This document shows, one piece after another, positions 1 through 6,974 of a stretch of DNA of 34,717 bases (its first letter is position 1; each line of letters begins with the position of its first letter). A model generated the notes under the pieces. That model searched no databases. It saw nothing but the letters and a program-made list of their open reading frames with translations, and was not told the origin of the DNA. The DNA comes from Chloroflexota bacterium (GTDB taxonomy: Bacteria > Chloroflexota > Anaerolineae > J036 > Brachytrichaceae). The DNA lies in NCBI GenBank assembly GCA_018969115.1, contig JAGWYZ010000011.1, positions 1-34,717 on the forward strand, written 5' to 3'. The translations under genes were made by a program, and so were the position numbers.

Positions 1-16
1 GGGCTTTTTTGTTTTT
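1..16 (+). terminator. Probable tail of a terminator cut by the window edge
   Basis: The window opens with GGGC followed by two T-runs. This looks like the 3' half of an intrinsic terminator for a rightward gene ending just before the window. The 5' half of the stem is not visible, so the call is tentative. It lies directly behind the stop codon of the leftward cold-shock gene. Confidence 0.3.
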
Positions 17-18
17 CA

Positions 19-210
19 TTAGGCGATTCGAACGTTGATAGCGTTCAAACCTTTTTTACCCTGCTGAGTGTCGAAAGTGACAGAGTCATTTTCCTTGATC
101 TGATCAATCAAACCTGAGATATGCACAAAGATCTCTTCATTGTTGGCAATATTTTTGATGAAGCCAAACCCTTTCGAGTCATTGAAAAATTTTACGGTTC
201 CTTTATTCAT
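19..210 (-). CDS. csp: Cold-shock protein (CspA family)
   Basis: This 63-aa single cold-shock domain is a small OB-fold that binds single-stranded RNA or DNA in the cytoplasm and melts RNA structure. Both nucleic-acid-binding motifs are visible: RNP1 as KGFGFI at residues 13-18 and RNP2 as IFVHIS at 27-32. The N-terminal NKGTVKFFN is also characteristic. The length is slightly below the usual 65-70 residues and the protein is complete. The ATG is preceded by an AAGGA Shine-Dalgarno (219-223, minus strand) at 8 nt. It is a single-gene unit, with the adjacent lipoprotein transcribed the other way. Family assignment is secure; whether it is cold-induced or constitutive cannot be told. Confidence 0.95.
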   Translation of the reverse strand: MNKGTVKFFNDSKGFGFIKNIANNEEIFVHISGLIDQIKENDSVTFDTQQGKKGLNAINVRIA

Positions 211-300
211 TTGAAATTTCCTTTACTAACTTTGCTTCGGGCGTAAATGACGCCGTCAGGCTTTTTCTGTCGGACTATAAAACAACACTAGATAAATCCG
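211..300 (-). promoter_or_regulatory. 5' leader of the cold-shock gene with small hairpin
   Basis: The leader of the leftward csp gene holds the Shine-Dalgarno (219-223) and, just upstream, a 5-bp GC-rich hairpin (GGCGT at 240-244 pairing with ACGCC at 250-254). A TATAGT-like -10 can be read on the minus strand near 275-280, but no convincing -35 is seen. Structured leaders are known to control csp mRNAs; that this one does so is inference. Confidence 0.35.
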
Positions 301-653
301 ACTTCGTTTTTATGCGGAGCGTATTTTTTCATGGCCCGGCTACATCGGTGCCAAATGATATAGCCTAGTAACAGTGCACGAATTTATTTGTGCAGGATAT
401 AATTATAATCAAATTAATCAGCAAATTAAATAAGTGAATGATAAGTGTCGCATAAGTGAAATCTTTGCTGGTGATATTGCGATTTTAGCTTAAAGATGTT
501 CAATCAGTTTCAATGCATCTATACACCATTCGGGTAAGAATTGCCGAAATCCCGATGTCATTTTAGCCACGCAACTGTTATTAGAGCATGTTTGCTACGA
601 TTATGATTAATTCGGTTTTAGGTTTAAGATTACACAACTAGATTACTCAACTA
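301..653. other. Gene-free AT-rich intergenic region
   Basis: This is the divergent spacer between the leftward csp and the rightward lipoprotein gene. It is AT-rich, with no ORF of note, no tRNA and no strong repeat. Promoters for one or both genes must lie here, but I could not find a consensus pair for the lipoprotein gene. Confidence 0.5.
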
Positions 654-665
654 TTGAGGCCAACT

Positions 666-2495
666 ATGAATATTTATACCCATGTTGCATTGCTCACCTG
701 TGGAACGCTGCTATTGACAGCCTGTGTTAACAATGACACGCCAAAACCTGTGGCAACTACCAACAGCACCAGCTTAGCGAAAACCACCGAGGCCGCATAT
801 ACTACCGACGACAAAACCGTAAGCGTGAAAAAAATTGTGATGAAACGTGACGATGGCAAGGGCGAGCCGGGAACTGAGGTAAAAAACTTTAATACCAGCG
901 ATCGTGTTTGGCATTTTGAAGTTGGATTGGATCGAATTGTCACCAATAGCAAAATTAAAATGGATTTTACTGGCGTGAACACCAGCATCGGTAAAGACAA
1001 AAAACTGGGTGCGGTTGAAGGCAAATTATTAATCGCCAACAATTTAACTTTTAAAGTGCCGCTGACTGGCAAAATGGCGGTTGGGCAATATCGCGGGGAT
1101 GTGTATGTCGGCGAAGACGTGATTAAGCGGGTCGATTTTACGGTTGAACCAGAGCAAACTGGCGAAATAAGTATTACGGCGGTGCGTTTATTGGGCGATG
1201 ATGGCAAAGGCGCAGCCAGAGCCGAAGTGAAAGAATTTAAATCCAATCAGCGTAAACAATTTTTTGAGGCCGATACCAAAGGCGCAAATGTGAAGCCCAC
1301 TCAAGTGAAATGGGTCTTTACGGCTTTGGGTAGTCCCAATAACATAAAAATTACAGAAATTACAGATGAGCGCATTATTGAAGACACGATTTTGACTGGA
1401 AACCTCGAATTACAACGTGATTTTCCAGCTGGGCAATATCAGGTTGAAATATTTTTAAATGATAAATTGGCAAAACGTTTTACCTATGAGGTGAAAACAG
1501 AGGCGGCAGCTTTGGTATTTGCCGAGCTAAAATCTTATGGGGCAACTAACAAGATGCTTGAGGTGGCTGTGCCCAAAGATTGGGAGGTGACAGACAAGAG
1601 CAGCGCCGAAGAGACACAAATCGATTTTTACCATCCAAAATCTGAAGCCTATATGGCCGTATATGGATTTAAGGCCGAGCGCAAGCCCGATGCCGCATTT
1701 GTAAAAAACCAACTTGATAAATTTGTGGATAACGTTTACAAAGACGAAAAAGACTATGCTGGCAAAGCGGCTGAACCCCGCAATGATATTGCTGGCTCGG
1801 TCGCTGCCGAAAAAACCTTCACATTGAATGTGACGACATCGAGTGGCAAGACCTATAAGTATGGTGGTTTGGCGATTGCGCGGCATGATAACGGGGTGAT
1901 GTCTATTCGCCGCATACTCATCACGCCTGAAGCCTTGGCGGCCAACCCCGGGGTGTTGCAAAAAATGATCGATGGTTATAAGGTCGCGGCCCCAGCCGCC
2001 GCCGAAGCCAAACCACTTACTATCGGTAAATTGACCACTTACAAGCATAAGTCGGGCGTATTTCAAATCGATGTGCCATCGGATTGGAAAGTGACGGATC
2101 AGAGCAAAACGGGTACGGTGTTAGTCAATTTTGTTGAGCCAAGTCAACGTGCATTGATTGTTGTAGAAGCATTCAGCACCAAGGATAAAAGCAACAGTGA
2201 TGTGCTTAAAAAAGCTTTAGAAACCTATGTTAACAAAGGGTATGGCGATATGCCAAACTTTAAAACCGATAATCCTAAAGCCGAAGGGGAAAATTCAGCT
2301 GGTATGACATTTGTGTTTGACCTTGCAAGCAATGGCAAAACCACGAAAATGGTGGGCGCAGTTTATATTAATCGCACAGCAAATACCATTAGTTATTTGC
2401 GCAGTGTATTGCCATTGGCAGAATCTGGAAACGTGGAAAAACTTTTTGATACGATTGGTAAAAGTTTTAAAGTGAATGGCGCGGCAAAAATTTAG
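666..2495 (+). CDS. Large lipoprotein with two duplicated domain pairs
   Basis: A 609-aa envelope lipoprotein of unknown function. A type II signal peptide ends in the lipobox LTAC (Cys20). After a short Thr-rich linker come two related beta-rich units (about 50-160 and 165-280). Both begin with a V-[KR]-x5-DGKG segment and end in GQY-x-[GV]-[DE], and they resemble extracytoplasmic Ig-like modules. Two further related units follow (about 290-440 and 455-609), sharing the signature VPxDW[EK]VTD, which recalls PsbP/DcrB-like folds. The start is set at ATG 666 because GAGG (656-659) precedes it by 6 nt; a TTG 12 nt upstream keeps the frame open but would put that Shine-Dalgarno inside the gene. 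It is monocistronic, followed by a terminator. The domain naming is inference; the duplications are directly visible. Confidence 0.8.
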   Translation: MNIYTHVALLTCGTLLLTACVNNDTPKPVATTNSTSLAKTTEAAYTTDDKTVSVKKIVMKRDDGKGEPGTEVKNFNTSDRVWHFEVGLDRIVTNSKIKMDFTGVNTSIGKDKKLGAVEGKLLIANNLTFKVPLTGKMAVGQYRGDVYVGEDVIKRVDFTVEPEQTGEISITAVRLLGDDGKGAARAEVKEFKSNQRKQFFEADTKGANVKPTQVKWVFTALGSPNNIKITEITDERIIEDTILTGNLELQRDFPAGQYQVEIFLNDKLAKRFTYEVKTEAAALVFAELKSYGATNKMLEVAVPKDWEVTDKSSAEETQIDFYHPKSEAYMAVYGFKAERKPDAAFVKNQLDKFVDNVYKDEKDYAGKAAEPRNDIAGSVAAEKTFTLNVTTSSGKTYKYGGLAIARHDNGVMSIRRILITPEALAANPGVLQKMIDGYKVAAPAAAEAKPLTIGKLTTYKHKSGVFQIDVPSDWKVTDQSKTGTVLVNFVEPSQRALIVVEAFSTKDKSNSDVLKKALETYVNKGYGDMPNFKTDNPKAEGENSAGMTFVFDLASNGKTTKMVGAVYINRTANTISYLRSVLPLAESGNVEKLFDTIGKSFKVNGAAKI

Positions 2496-2524
2496 AGCTG
2501 CTTGCTTCTATTCCTCCCGAAATC

Positions 2525-2559
2525 GTCCTAAAGTATATTCGCTTTAGGGCAGCTTTTTT
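2525..2559 (+). terminator. Intrinsic terminator of the lipoprotein gene
   Basis: A 9-bp stem (GTCCTAAAG at 2525-2533 with CTTTAGGGC at 2542-2550, one G-T pair) is followed by AGCTTTTTTG. It begins 30 nt after the stop codon. Confidence 0.8.
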
Positions 2560-2635
2560 GTCTACCCTAAAATTGAAAAAAAGCCGCCGATTTTGCTCCA
2601 TGTCAGTACGATAAGCAAAACAGAGGTAACTAAAT

Positions 2636-2711
2636 CACATTTTTGCCGAACTCACTGTATGGGCTTTGAAGGTATGGGCAAAGCCCATACAGTGAGTTCG
2701 GCAAAAATGTG
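2636..2711. repeat. Perfect 33-bp hairpin (class A repeat)
   Basis: Left arm 2636-2668 and right arm 2679-2711 are exact reverse complements over 33 bp, enclosing a 10-nt loop (AAGGTATGGG). The arms contain the class A edges TTTTTGCCGAACTCAC and GTGAGTTCGGCAAAAA. It lies between the convergent lipoprotein gene and the tRNA-Ser unit, each of which has its own terminator, so it is not needed for termination. Confidence 0.9.
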
Positions 2712-2736
2712 TTTGGGGTTTACCCGAATAAGGGTT

Positions 2737-2774
2737 AAAAAAAGCGAGTGTGCACATATTTGAGCACACTCGCT
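2737..2774 (-). terminator. Intrinsic terminator of the tRNA-Ser unit
   Basis: On the minus strand an 11-bp perfect stem (AGCGAGTGTGC, 2774-2764, pairing with 2753-2743) with a 10-nt loop runs directly into seven T residues. It starts 4 nt after the mature 3' end of tRNA-Ser(GCT). Confidence 0.9.
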
Positions 2775-2777
2775 GGA

Positions 2778-2866
2778 CGGGGAGGCAGGGATTCGAACCC
2801 TGGGTCCAGTTTTACCCGGACAACCGCTTAGCAGGCGGCTCCGTTCGTCCACTCCGGCACCTCCCC
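2778..2866 (-). tRNA. tRNA-Ser, anticodon GCT
   Basis: This 89-nt class II tRNA reads AGC/AGU serine codons. The acceptor is GGGGAGG/CCTCCCC with G as discriminator, as expected for serine. The anticodon stem-loop CCGCCTGCTAAGCGG places GCT in the loop. The long variable arm (GTCCGGG...CTGGAC) and the T-loop GGTTCGAATCC are clear. The bases after the discriminator are TCCA rather than CCA, so CCA is probably added post-transcriptionally. It is the promoter-distal gene of a two-tRNA transcript. Confidence 0.95.
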
Positions 2867-2889
2867 TAAGCTAAATCAGAAAAGTTAAG

Positions 2890-2913
2890 TTGCAAAAATT
2901 TTTATTTTTGCAA
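2890..2913 (-). repeat. AT-rich hairpin between the two tRNA genes
   Basis: TTGCAAAAAT (2890-2899) and ATTTTTGCAA (2904-2913) form a perfect 10-bp stem with a 4-nt loop in the 62-nt spacer between the two tRNA-Ser genes. It could mark a processing site or a weak attenuator. No clean T-run follows on the minus strand. Confidence 0.5.
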
Positions 2914-2928
2914 TAAAACAATTCTTAA

Positions 2929-3017
2929 CGGAAAGGGTAAGATTCGAACTCACGGTGAGCCTAAAGACCCACAACGGTTTTCAAGACCGCCGCATTAAAC
3001 CGCTCTGCCACCTTTCC
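2929..3017 (-). tRNA. tRNA-Ser, anticodon TGA
   Basis: This 89-nt class II tRNA reads UCA and related UCN codons. The acceptor is GGAAAGG/CCTTTCC with discriminator G. The anticodon stem-loop CGGTCTTGAAAACCG carries TGA. A long variable arm (TGTGGGTC...GGCTCACC) and T-loop AGTTCGAATCT are present. No CCA is encoded. It lies upstream of tRNA-Ser(GCT) on the same strand, probably as one transcript. Confidence 0.95.
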
Positions 3018-3029
3018 AAGAATAGATGA

Positions 3030-3057
3030 ATTTTATCATAAGACAAAAGAAGGTTAA
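3030..3057 (-). promoter_or_regulatory. Candidate promoter of the tRNA-Ser pair
   Basis: On the minus strand TTAACC (3057-3052), a 16-nt spacer and TAAAAT (3035-3030, 5/6 match to TATAAT) sit 12 nt before the tRNA 5' end. The -35 is weak, and the position is the main support. Confidence 0.4.
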
Positions 3058-3132
3058 AAGAATTTGCATAAATTTAAGTATCTTAACTCGTATCTTCTCA
3101 ATTATTGGGGTATCCCCTCAGAAATGTAATGT

Positions 3133-3208
3133 CTAACTCATTGTCACCTGGTGTTTAGAGCGGGTTTAACCCTCTTTAAACACCAGGTGATAGTAAGTTA
3201 GGCAAAAA
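3133..3208. repeat. Class A hairpin upstream of the tRNA pair
   Basis: A perfect 14-bp stem (TCACCTGGTGTTTA 3144-3157 with 3177-3190) sits inside a looser outer pairing (CTAACT 3133-3138 with AGTTAG 3196-3201). The right edge reads AGTAAGTTAGGCAAAAA, the conserved class A border. It lies behind the transaldolase stop codon, so it may also end that transcript. Confidence 0.75.
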
Positions 3209-3228
3209 TTTGTTTTAATTTCTATCGT

Positions 3229-4338
3229 TTAATGATTTGCAGCCAACAAACGTTGGCGTTTTTCGCTAAGGGCAGCCATCAAGGTTTCAAATGATTTGCT
3301 GAATGAGGCAACGCCTTCGGTTTGTAAGGCTTCGGCCACCACATGAATATTGATGCCTAGCTGCATCAATTGGGCCAAAGTTTTATATGCTTGTGCAACA
3401 TTCAAATCAATAGTACGGGCCGCGACGCCATGATCGAGAATCGCCGTGAGGGTGGCGGGTGGCACGGTGTTAACTGTATCGGGGCCGATCAGGGTGTCGA
3501 TGTAAAGAACATCGGAATATTTTGGGTTTTTGGTGCCGGTGCTGGCCCATAATGGGCGCTGTACTCGTGCCCCTGCTACCGCCAGTGCCGACCAGCGTGC
3601 TCCGCTAAACAATTCGCCAAAACGGGCATAGGCAACTTTGGCGTTGGCGATGGCTGCTTGGCCCATGAGGGCGGCTCCCCCTTCGACTTTTTCAAGCAGC
3701 TTGTCGATGCTACTATCGACACGGCTGACGAAGAATGAGGCGACCGATGCAACTTTGCTTAAATCGCCGCCACCAGAAGCCCAATCTTCTAAACCGGTGA
3801 GGTAAGCATTGGCGACAGCTTCGTATTGGGCTGTGTCAAAAATCAGCGTGACATTTACATTCACCCCTGCCCCAATCAGGGTGCGAATGGCGGGGATGCC
3901 AGCAGGGGTGGCTGGCACTTTGATCATGATATTGGGACGACCCAAGGCGGCAAAAAGGCGTTTGCCTTCTGCAATGGTGCCGGGGGTGTCGTGGGCCAAG
4001 GTGGGGCTAACTTCGAGGCTAATAAAACCATCGGCTCCAGCCGTGCGCTCGTAAATAGGGTACAGCAAATCTGCGCCACTGGCGATGTCGGTCGTCGCTA
4101 AGGTCTCATAAATCTCGGTGACGCTTTTGCCTTCGTTGGTTAGGCGGCGAATATCTGCATCGTAATCGGCGCTGCCTGCAATGGCTTTTTCAAAAATGGT
4201 GGGATTGCTGGTGACACCTGTAACGCCTTTGTCAATTAAGGCTTGCAAATCGCCCATTTCAATCAGGGCACGGCGAATGTTGTCATACCAAATGCTTTGC
4301 CCGAGGGCATTAATTTGGTGAAGGAGGGTAGTAGTCAT
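3229..4338 (-). CDS. tal: Transaldolase (long type)
   Basis: Transaldolase moves a dihydroxyacetone unit from sedoheptulose 7-phosphate to glyceraldehyde 3-phosphate in the non-oxidative pentose phosphate pathway, in the cytoplasm. The signature TSNPTIFEKAI is at about residues 43-53, and the Schiff-base lysine is Lys140 in PNIMIKVPAT. At about 369 residues it matches the long bacterial transaldolases rather than the 215-aa FSA type. The start is ambiguous: ATG at 4338 gives MTTTLLHQINALGQSIW, which fits the family, whereas ATG at 4362 adds eight residues and overlaps the upstream small ORF. Neither has a clear Shine-Dalgarno. It is the last gene of the leftward group with the Rieske protein and amidohydrolase; a functional link to them is not evident. 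Confidence 0.93.
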   Translation of the reverse strand: MTTTLLHQINALGQSIWYDNIRRALIEMGDLQALIDKGVTGVTSNPTIFEKAIAGSADYDADIRRLTNEGKSVTEIYETLATTDIASGADLLYPIYERTAGADGFISLEVSPTLAHDTPGTIAEGKRLFAALGRPNIMIKVPATPAGIPAIRTLIGAGVNVNVTLIFDTAQYEAVANAYLTGLEDWASGGGDLSKVASVASFFVSRVDSSIDKLLEKVEGGAALMGQAAIANAKVAYARFGELFSGARWSALAVAGARVQRPLWASTGTKNPKYSDVLYIDTLIGPDTVNTVPPATLTAILDHGVAARTIDLNVAQAYKTLAQLMQLGINIHVVAEALQTEGVASFSKSFETLMAALSEKRQRLLAANH

Positions 4339-4354
4339 AATAATAGATAGCGAA

Positions 4355-4495
4355 TCAGGCATTTATAACAGTCAAAATCACAATTAAAGCCGCAATAATG
4401 AAAAACATAGTGAGGTTAAACCGACGGGCGTTAAACCAGCGGGGTTGCCGCCACGAAGAATAACGTCGTCGATAACGCTGGTAACGATTTCGCAT
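4355..4495 (-). CDS. Small Arg-rich single-pass membrane protein (46 aa)
   Basis: This short ORF fills the gap between the Rieske gene and tal. The first half is very basic (MRNRYQRYRRRYSSW, with more Arg up to residue 25). The second half (about 29-45, MFFIIAALIVILTVINA) is a clean transmembrane segment, which predicts an N-in, C-out topology by the positive-inside rule. Its ATG lies 4 nt after the Rieske stop codon and its TGA is just before the tal start, so it appears translationally coupled. It has no Shine-Dalgarno of its own. I recognise no family. Support comes from position, composition and the unbroken frame; expression is unproven. Confidence 0.55.
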   Translation of the reverse strand: MRNRYQRYRRRYSSWRQPRWFNARRFNLTMFFIIAALIVILTVINA

Positions 4496-4499
4496 GGGG

Positions 4500-4853
4500 C
4501 TAACTATACACTGCGATAAAAATGATTTCGTCCACGATTTTTACTTCAAATTGCCGCAAACGCCGTCGGTCGGTGAGGCATTGGCCGGTCAATAAATCAA
4601 ACTCCCAACCATGCCAAGGGCAGGCTAAAATTTCGCCATCGCGACCCCAAACCATTTGGCCGGGTTGCGATTCGAGAGTGGTGCCATCGACCCGCCCGAC
4701 ACAAATGGGTGCAAGCTCGTGTGGGCAAATGTTTTGCACCGCCACGACTTGCCCATTGACGTTAAATACGCCAATGGTTTTGCCTGCCACTGTGACCAAT
4801 TTGCGAGCACCTGGCGGAAGCTCATTCAAGCTCGTGATTTGATATAGGGACAT
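4500..4853 (-). CDS. Rieske [2Fe-2S] ferredoxin-like protein
   Basis: A 117-aa soluble Rieske protein. The cluster ligands are in the two standard boxes, C43-P-H45 and C78-PW-H81 followed by GWEFD, and there is no membrane helix or catalytic domain. Such small Rieske proteins carry electrons to oxygenases or form the ferredoxin subunit of a dioxygenase system. No oxygenase is adjacent here. The partner is the amidohydrolase immediately upstream, whose 3' end overlaps this gene by 32 nt, pointing to a shared job in degrading a cyclic or aromatic compound. The family is certain; the partner reaction is inference. Confidence 0.9.
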   Translation of the reverse strand: MSLYQITSLNELPPGARKLVTVAGKTIGVFNVNGQVVAVQNICPHELAPICVGRVDGTTLESQPGQMVWGRDGEILACPWHGWEFDLLTGQCLTDRRRLRQFEVKIVDEIIFIAVYS

Positions 4854-6000
4854 AGGGGTTTTGGATTTTAGATTTTAAATTTTGGATTAATCTTGAGGCG
4901 TGGTGTGAGTTGGTGTTTTTCGTGCGTTCGTCGAGGCGATAAAGTGCCCACGCTGTATCACGCAATACTTGTCGCCGATGGGCGGCAGGAATATGCCGAC
5001 CGACAAAATCGGGGGTATCGCCATCCCAATGTGGGTAATCGCTCGAAAACATCAACATTTTCTCAATAGGCATCATAGCCAACAAATTTTGTAGTTGTTG
5101 CGGGTTTTCGGGTTCTTCGATGGGTTGGGTGGTAAGCAAAATATGCTCGTAGGCATAGTGGCTGGGCGGGTGAATGAGCCAGGGTGATAATTGACGCAAA
5201 GCTTTCCAATTTTTGTCGAAGCGCCACAAAACGGGTACAAGCCACGACACACCACCTTCGATCATGACAAATTTGAGTTTTGGGAATTTGACAAATACGC
5301 CCTCACTAATCAAACTGATCAGATGTGCTAAATAGCTGCCAACTAAACCGGTGTGCCATTCGAGGTAATTGCCGGGGTAGCCTGCTGCCGTCGGCACCCC
5401 TGACACGCCCAAGCCTTCGGTGCCGGGGTGAATGGCAACAGGCAAGCCACATTCTTCGGCGGCAGCATAAATAGGGTGATAGAGGCGGCTGCCATAAGCT
5501 GTACGCGAGCCACTAGGCATGAGCACCTGTACAAATTGGGGGTGCGCCGCCCAGCGGCGAATCTCGGCGGCGGCGTGCTGTGGGTCGGTGGGAGTGACAT
5601 GAATGGAAGCCAGAATACGCGGACTGACAGCAAACCAATCGGTCACAATGGCCTCATTTACGCTTGACATAAAGGCACAGGCAAAATCAGTTTCGGGTGA
5701 AAGCCCGACGTTGATTAAGTCGGCATTCAAAATACCGTGTGAGAGTGCAAAACGGTCGAGATGATGTTTTACCATCGTTGCGGCATCGGCATCGACACGT
5801 TTGCCTTTTTCGGGTGAGTCATCGGGCGCAAAAATATCGTTGCGCCGCACCCCGTTGGGGTTCCAATATCCCAAGTGACCGGGGCCAGCATTGCCGGATT
5901 GCACACGTCGCCGCCATGGTTGGGGCAAAAAATCGGCCACCCGTTGTGGGTCGATATACGGGTGAATATCGGTATCAATTATCCACGCTAAATCATTCAT
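4822..6000 (-). CDS. Amidohydrolase family 2 metal-dependent hydrolase
   Basis: A TIM-barrel hydrolase or decarboxylase of the ACMSD/amidohydrolase-2 family, 392 aa. Visible landmarks are the N-terminal metal motif D11-I-H13, the mid-protein VAIHPGTEG histidine and the C-terminal FSSDYPHWDGDTPD aspartate segment that closes the metal site. Members hydrolyse or decarboxylate ring-derived acids. The gene is head of a leftward unit with the Rieske gene. Odd feature: the last ~20 residues (from about RLIQNLKSKIQN) translate an AT-rich intergenic repeat, and the frame ends 32 nt inside the Rieske gene, so the native C-terminus has probably been extended by repeat DNA. The start ATG at 6000 gives a typical N-terminus; no good Shine-Dalgarno precedes it. 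Confidence 0.88.
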   Translation of the reverse strand: MNDLAWIIDTDIHPYIDPQRVADFLPQPWRRRVQSGNAGPGHLGYWNPNGVRRNDIFAPDDSPEKGKRVDADAATMVKHHLDRFALSHGILNADLINVGLSPETDFACAFMSSVNEAIVTDWFAVSPRILASIHVTPTDPQHAAAEIRRWAAHPQFVQVLMPSGSRTAYGSRLYHPIYAAAEECGLPVAIHPGTEGLGVSGVPTAAGYPGNYLEWHTGLVGSYLAHLISLISEGVFVKFPKLKFVMIEGGVSWLVPVLWRFDKNWKALRQLSPWLIHPPSHYAYEHILLTTQPIEEPENPQQLQNLLAMMPIEKMLMFSSDYPHWDGDTPDFVGRHIPAAHRRQVLRDTAWALYRLDERTKNTNSHHASRLIQNLKSKIQNPYVPISNHELE

Positions 6001-6069
6001 TTAAAGGTATTTTAATGCCAAGATTATTATCGTTGTCTAGATAAATCTTTTTCAATGCCGATTACACGA

Positions 6070-6143
6070 TATGCATTGCCAAACTACGATTGACAATGCA
6101 TATTGTGCAATTGGCAAAAACCTCCAGAAAAGACTTTTCTGGA
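6070..6143. promoter_or_regulatory. Two inverted repeats in a divergent promoter region
   Basis: The 225-nt gap between the divergent amidohydrolase and fadR-type genes carries TATGCATTG/CAATGCATA (6070-6078 and 6094-6102), then a TTGGCAAAAA class A edge (6111-6120), then a perfect 10-bp inverted repeat TCCAGAAAAG-A-CTTTTCTGGA (6123-6143). The last is the best candidate operator for the adjacent GntR/FadR-type regulator, since these proteins bind short palindromes near their own gene. Binding is inference. Confidence 0.45.
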
Positions 6144-6188
6144 TAGCTAAATCCTTCTCTATTTAATGTAATATTTGAAATTTTACAG

Positions 6189-6217
6189 TTGACAGATATC
6201 CTACATGTGACTATAAT
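6189..6217 (+). promoter_or_regulatory. Consensus sigma-70 promoter, probably leaderless
   Basis: TTGACA (6189-6194), a 17-nt spacer and TATAAT (6212-6217) match the housekeeping consensus at all 12 positions. The expected transcription start, 6-8 nt downstream, falls on or next to the regulator ATG at 6226, and there is no Shine-Dalgarno. The mRNA should therefore be leaderless or nearly so. Confidence 0.88.
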
Positions 6218-6225
6218 ATAAATGA

Positions 6226-6972
6226 ATGCTGAATTTGTTTAGTGCTTCGACTGTGCCAACGTTGCTTAAACGCTTGGATAACCCACCGTCATTGGCGCGT
6301 TCAGCACAAGATGCCATCCGCGAATACATCTTAAGCAATCGATTACCGCCGGGCAGTGAATTGCCACCCGAAACTGAGTTAGTAAAGCAGTTGGGCATTA
6401 GCCGAAATTCAGTGCGTGAGGCCGTAAAAGCCTTATCAGCTTTGGGCATGATCGAAGTGCGGCGGGGCAGTGGTTTGTTTGTGGGCGATTTTTCGCTCGA
6501 CCCATTTCTCGACAGTTTGTCTTATAACGTATGGATGGAGCTTGATGCTTTGAGCGATTTGTTACAGGTGCGTCGGGTGCTTGAGGTTGGCATGATTGAG
6601 CAGGCTATTCATGAAATGCGCCCAGCTGACCATGCTAGATTAAAGGCAGTTTTGGCACAAATGAAAACGCTGGCAGATCGTAATGAGGAATTCCCCGAAG
6701 AAGATCGTGAATTTCATCGTTGTTTATTTTTGTGCTTAAATAATAAAGTATTGCTTAAATTACTTGATACCTTTTGGTTAATGCTCAGACGTGCAATTGA
6801 GAATTTGGAAATTGCCAATGTAGATGTGATGTGCACCTACGAAGATCACGCCGCGATTGCGTATGCGGTGTTTACTGGCGATATTGCTACATCACAAACA
6901 AAACTAGACCAACATTATGCCGGGGTGGCTACGCGCCTAGAAAAGACGCGCAAAGCTATTTCTAAACTCTAA
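6226..6972 (+). CDS. FadR/NanR-type GntR transcriptional regulator
   Basis: A 248-aa DNA-binding regulator of the FadR subfamily. An N-terminal winged helix-turn-helix (about 21-85) carries the GntR signature LPPGSELPPETELVKQLG then ISRNSVREAVKAL and a GSGLFV wing. The C-terminal all-helical FCD domain (about 97-235) keeps the acidic/histidine pattern (DREFH, EDHAA, QHYAG) that binds a metal and a small acid effector. The family includes NanR, UxuR and LldR, regulators of sugar-acid and carboxylate use. It starts the plus-strand catabolic run from the promoter at 6189, and the next gene follows after 2 nt. The likely ligand is an acid substrate or product of this locus; its identity is inferred only from context. 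Confidence 0.92.
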   Translation: MLNLFSASTVPTLLKRLDNPPSLARSAQDAIREYILSNRLPPGSELPPETELVKQLGISRNSVREAVKALSALGMIEVRRGSGLFVGDFSLDPFLDSLSYNVWMELDALSDLLQVRRVLEVGMIEQAIHEMRPADHARLKAVLAQMKTLADRNEEFPEEDREFHRCLFLCLNNKVLLKLLDTFWLMLRRAIENLEIANVDVMCTYEDHAAIAYAVFTGDIATSQTKLDQHYAGVATRLEKTRKAISKL

Positions 6973-6974
6973 CT

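Noticed and set aside
674-1246. 190-aa minus-strand ORF inside the lipoprotein gene (also 1527-2066)
   Set aside because: Fully inside a well-supported coding frame on the other strand, with no family motif.
2652-2852. Minus-strand ORF over the tRNA-Ser(GCT) gene
   Set aside because: It reads through a tRNA, a terminator and a hairpin and cannot be a protein gene.
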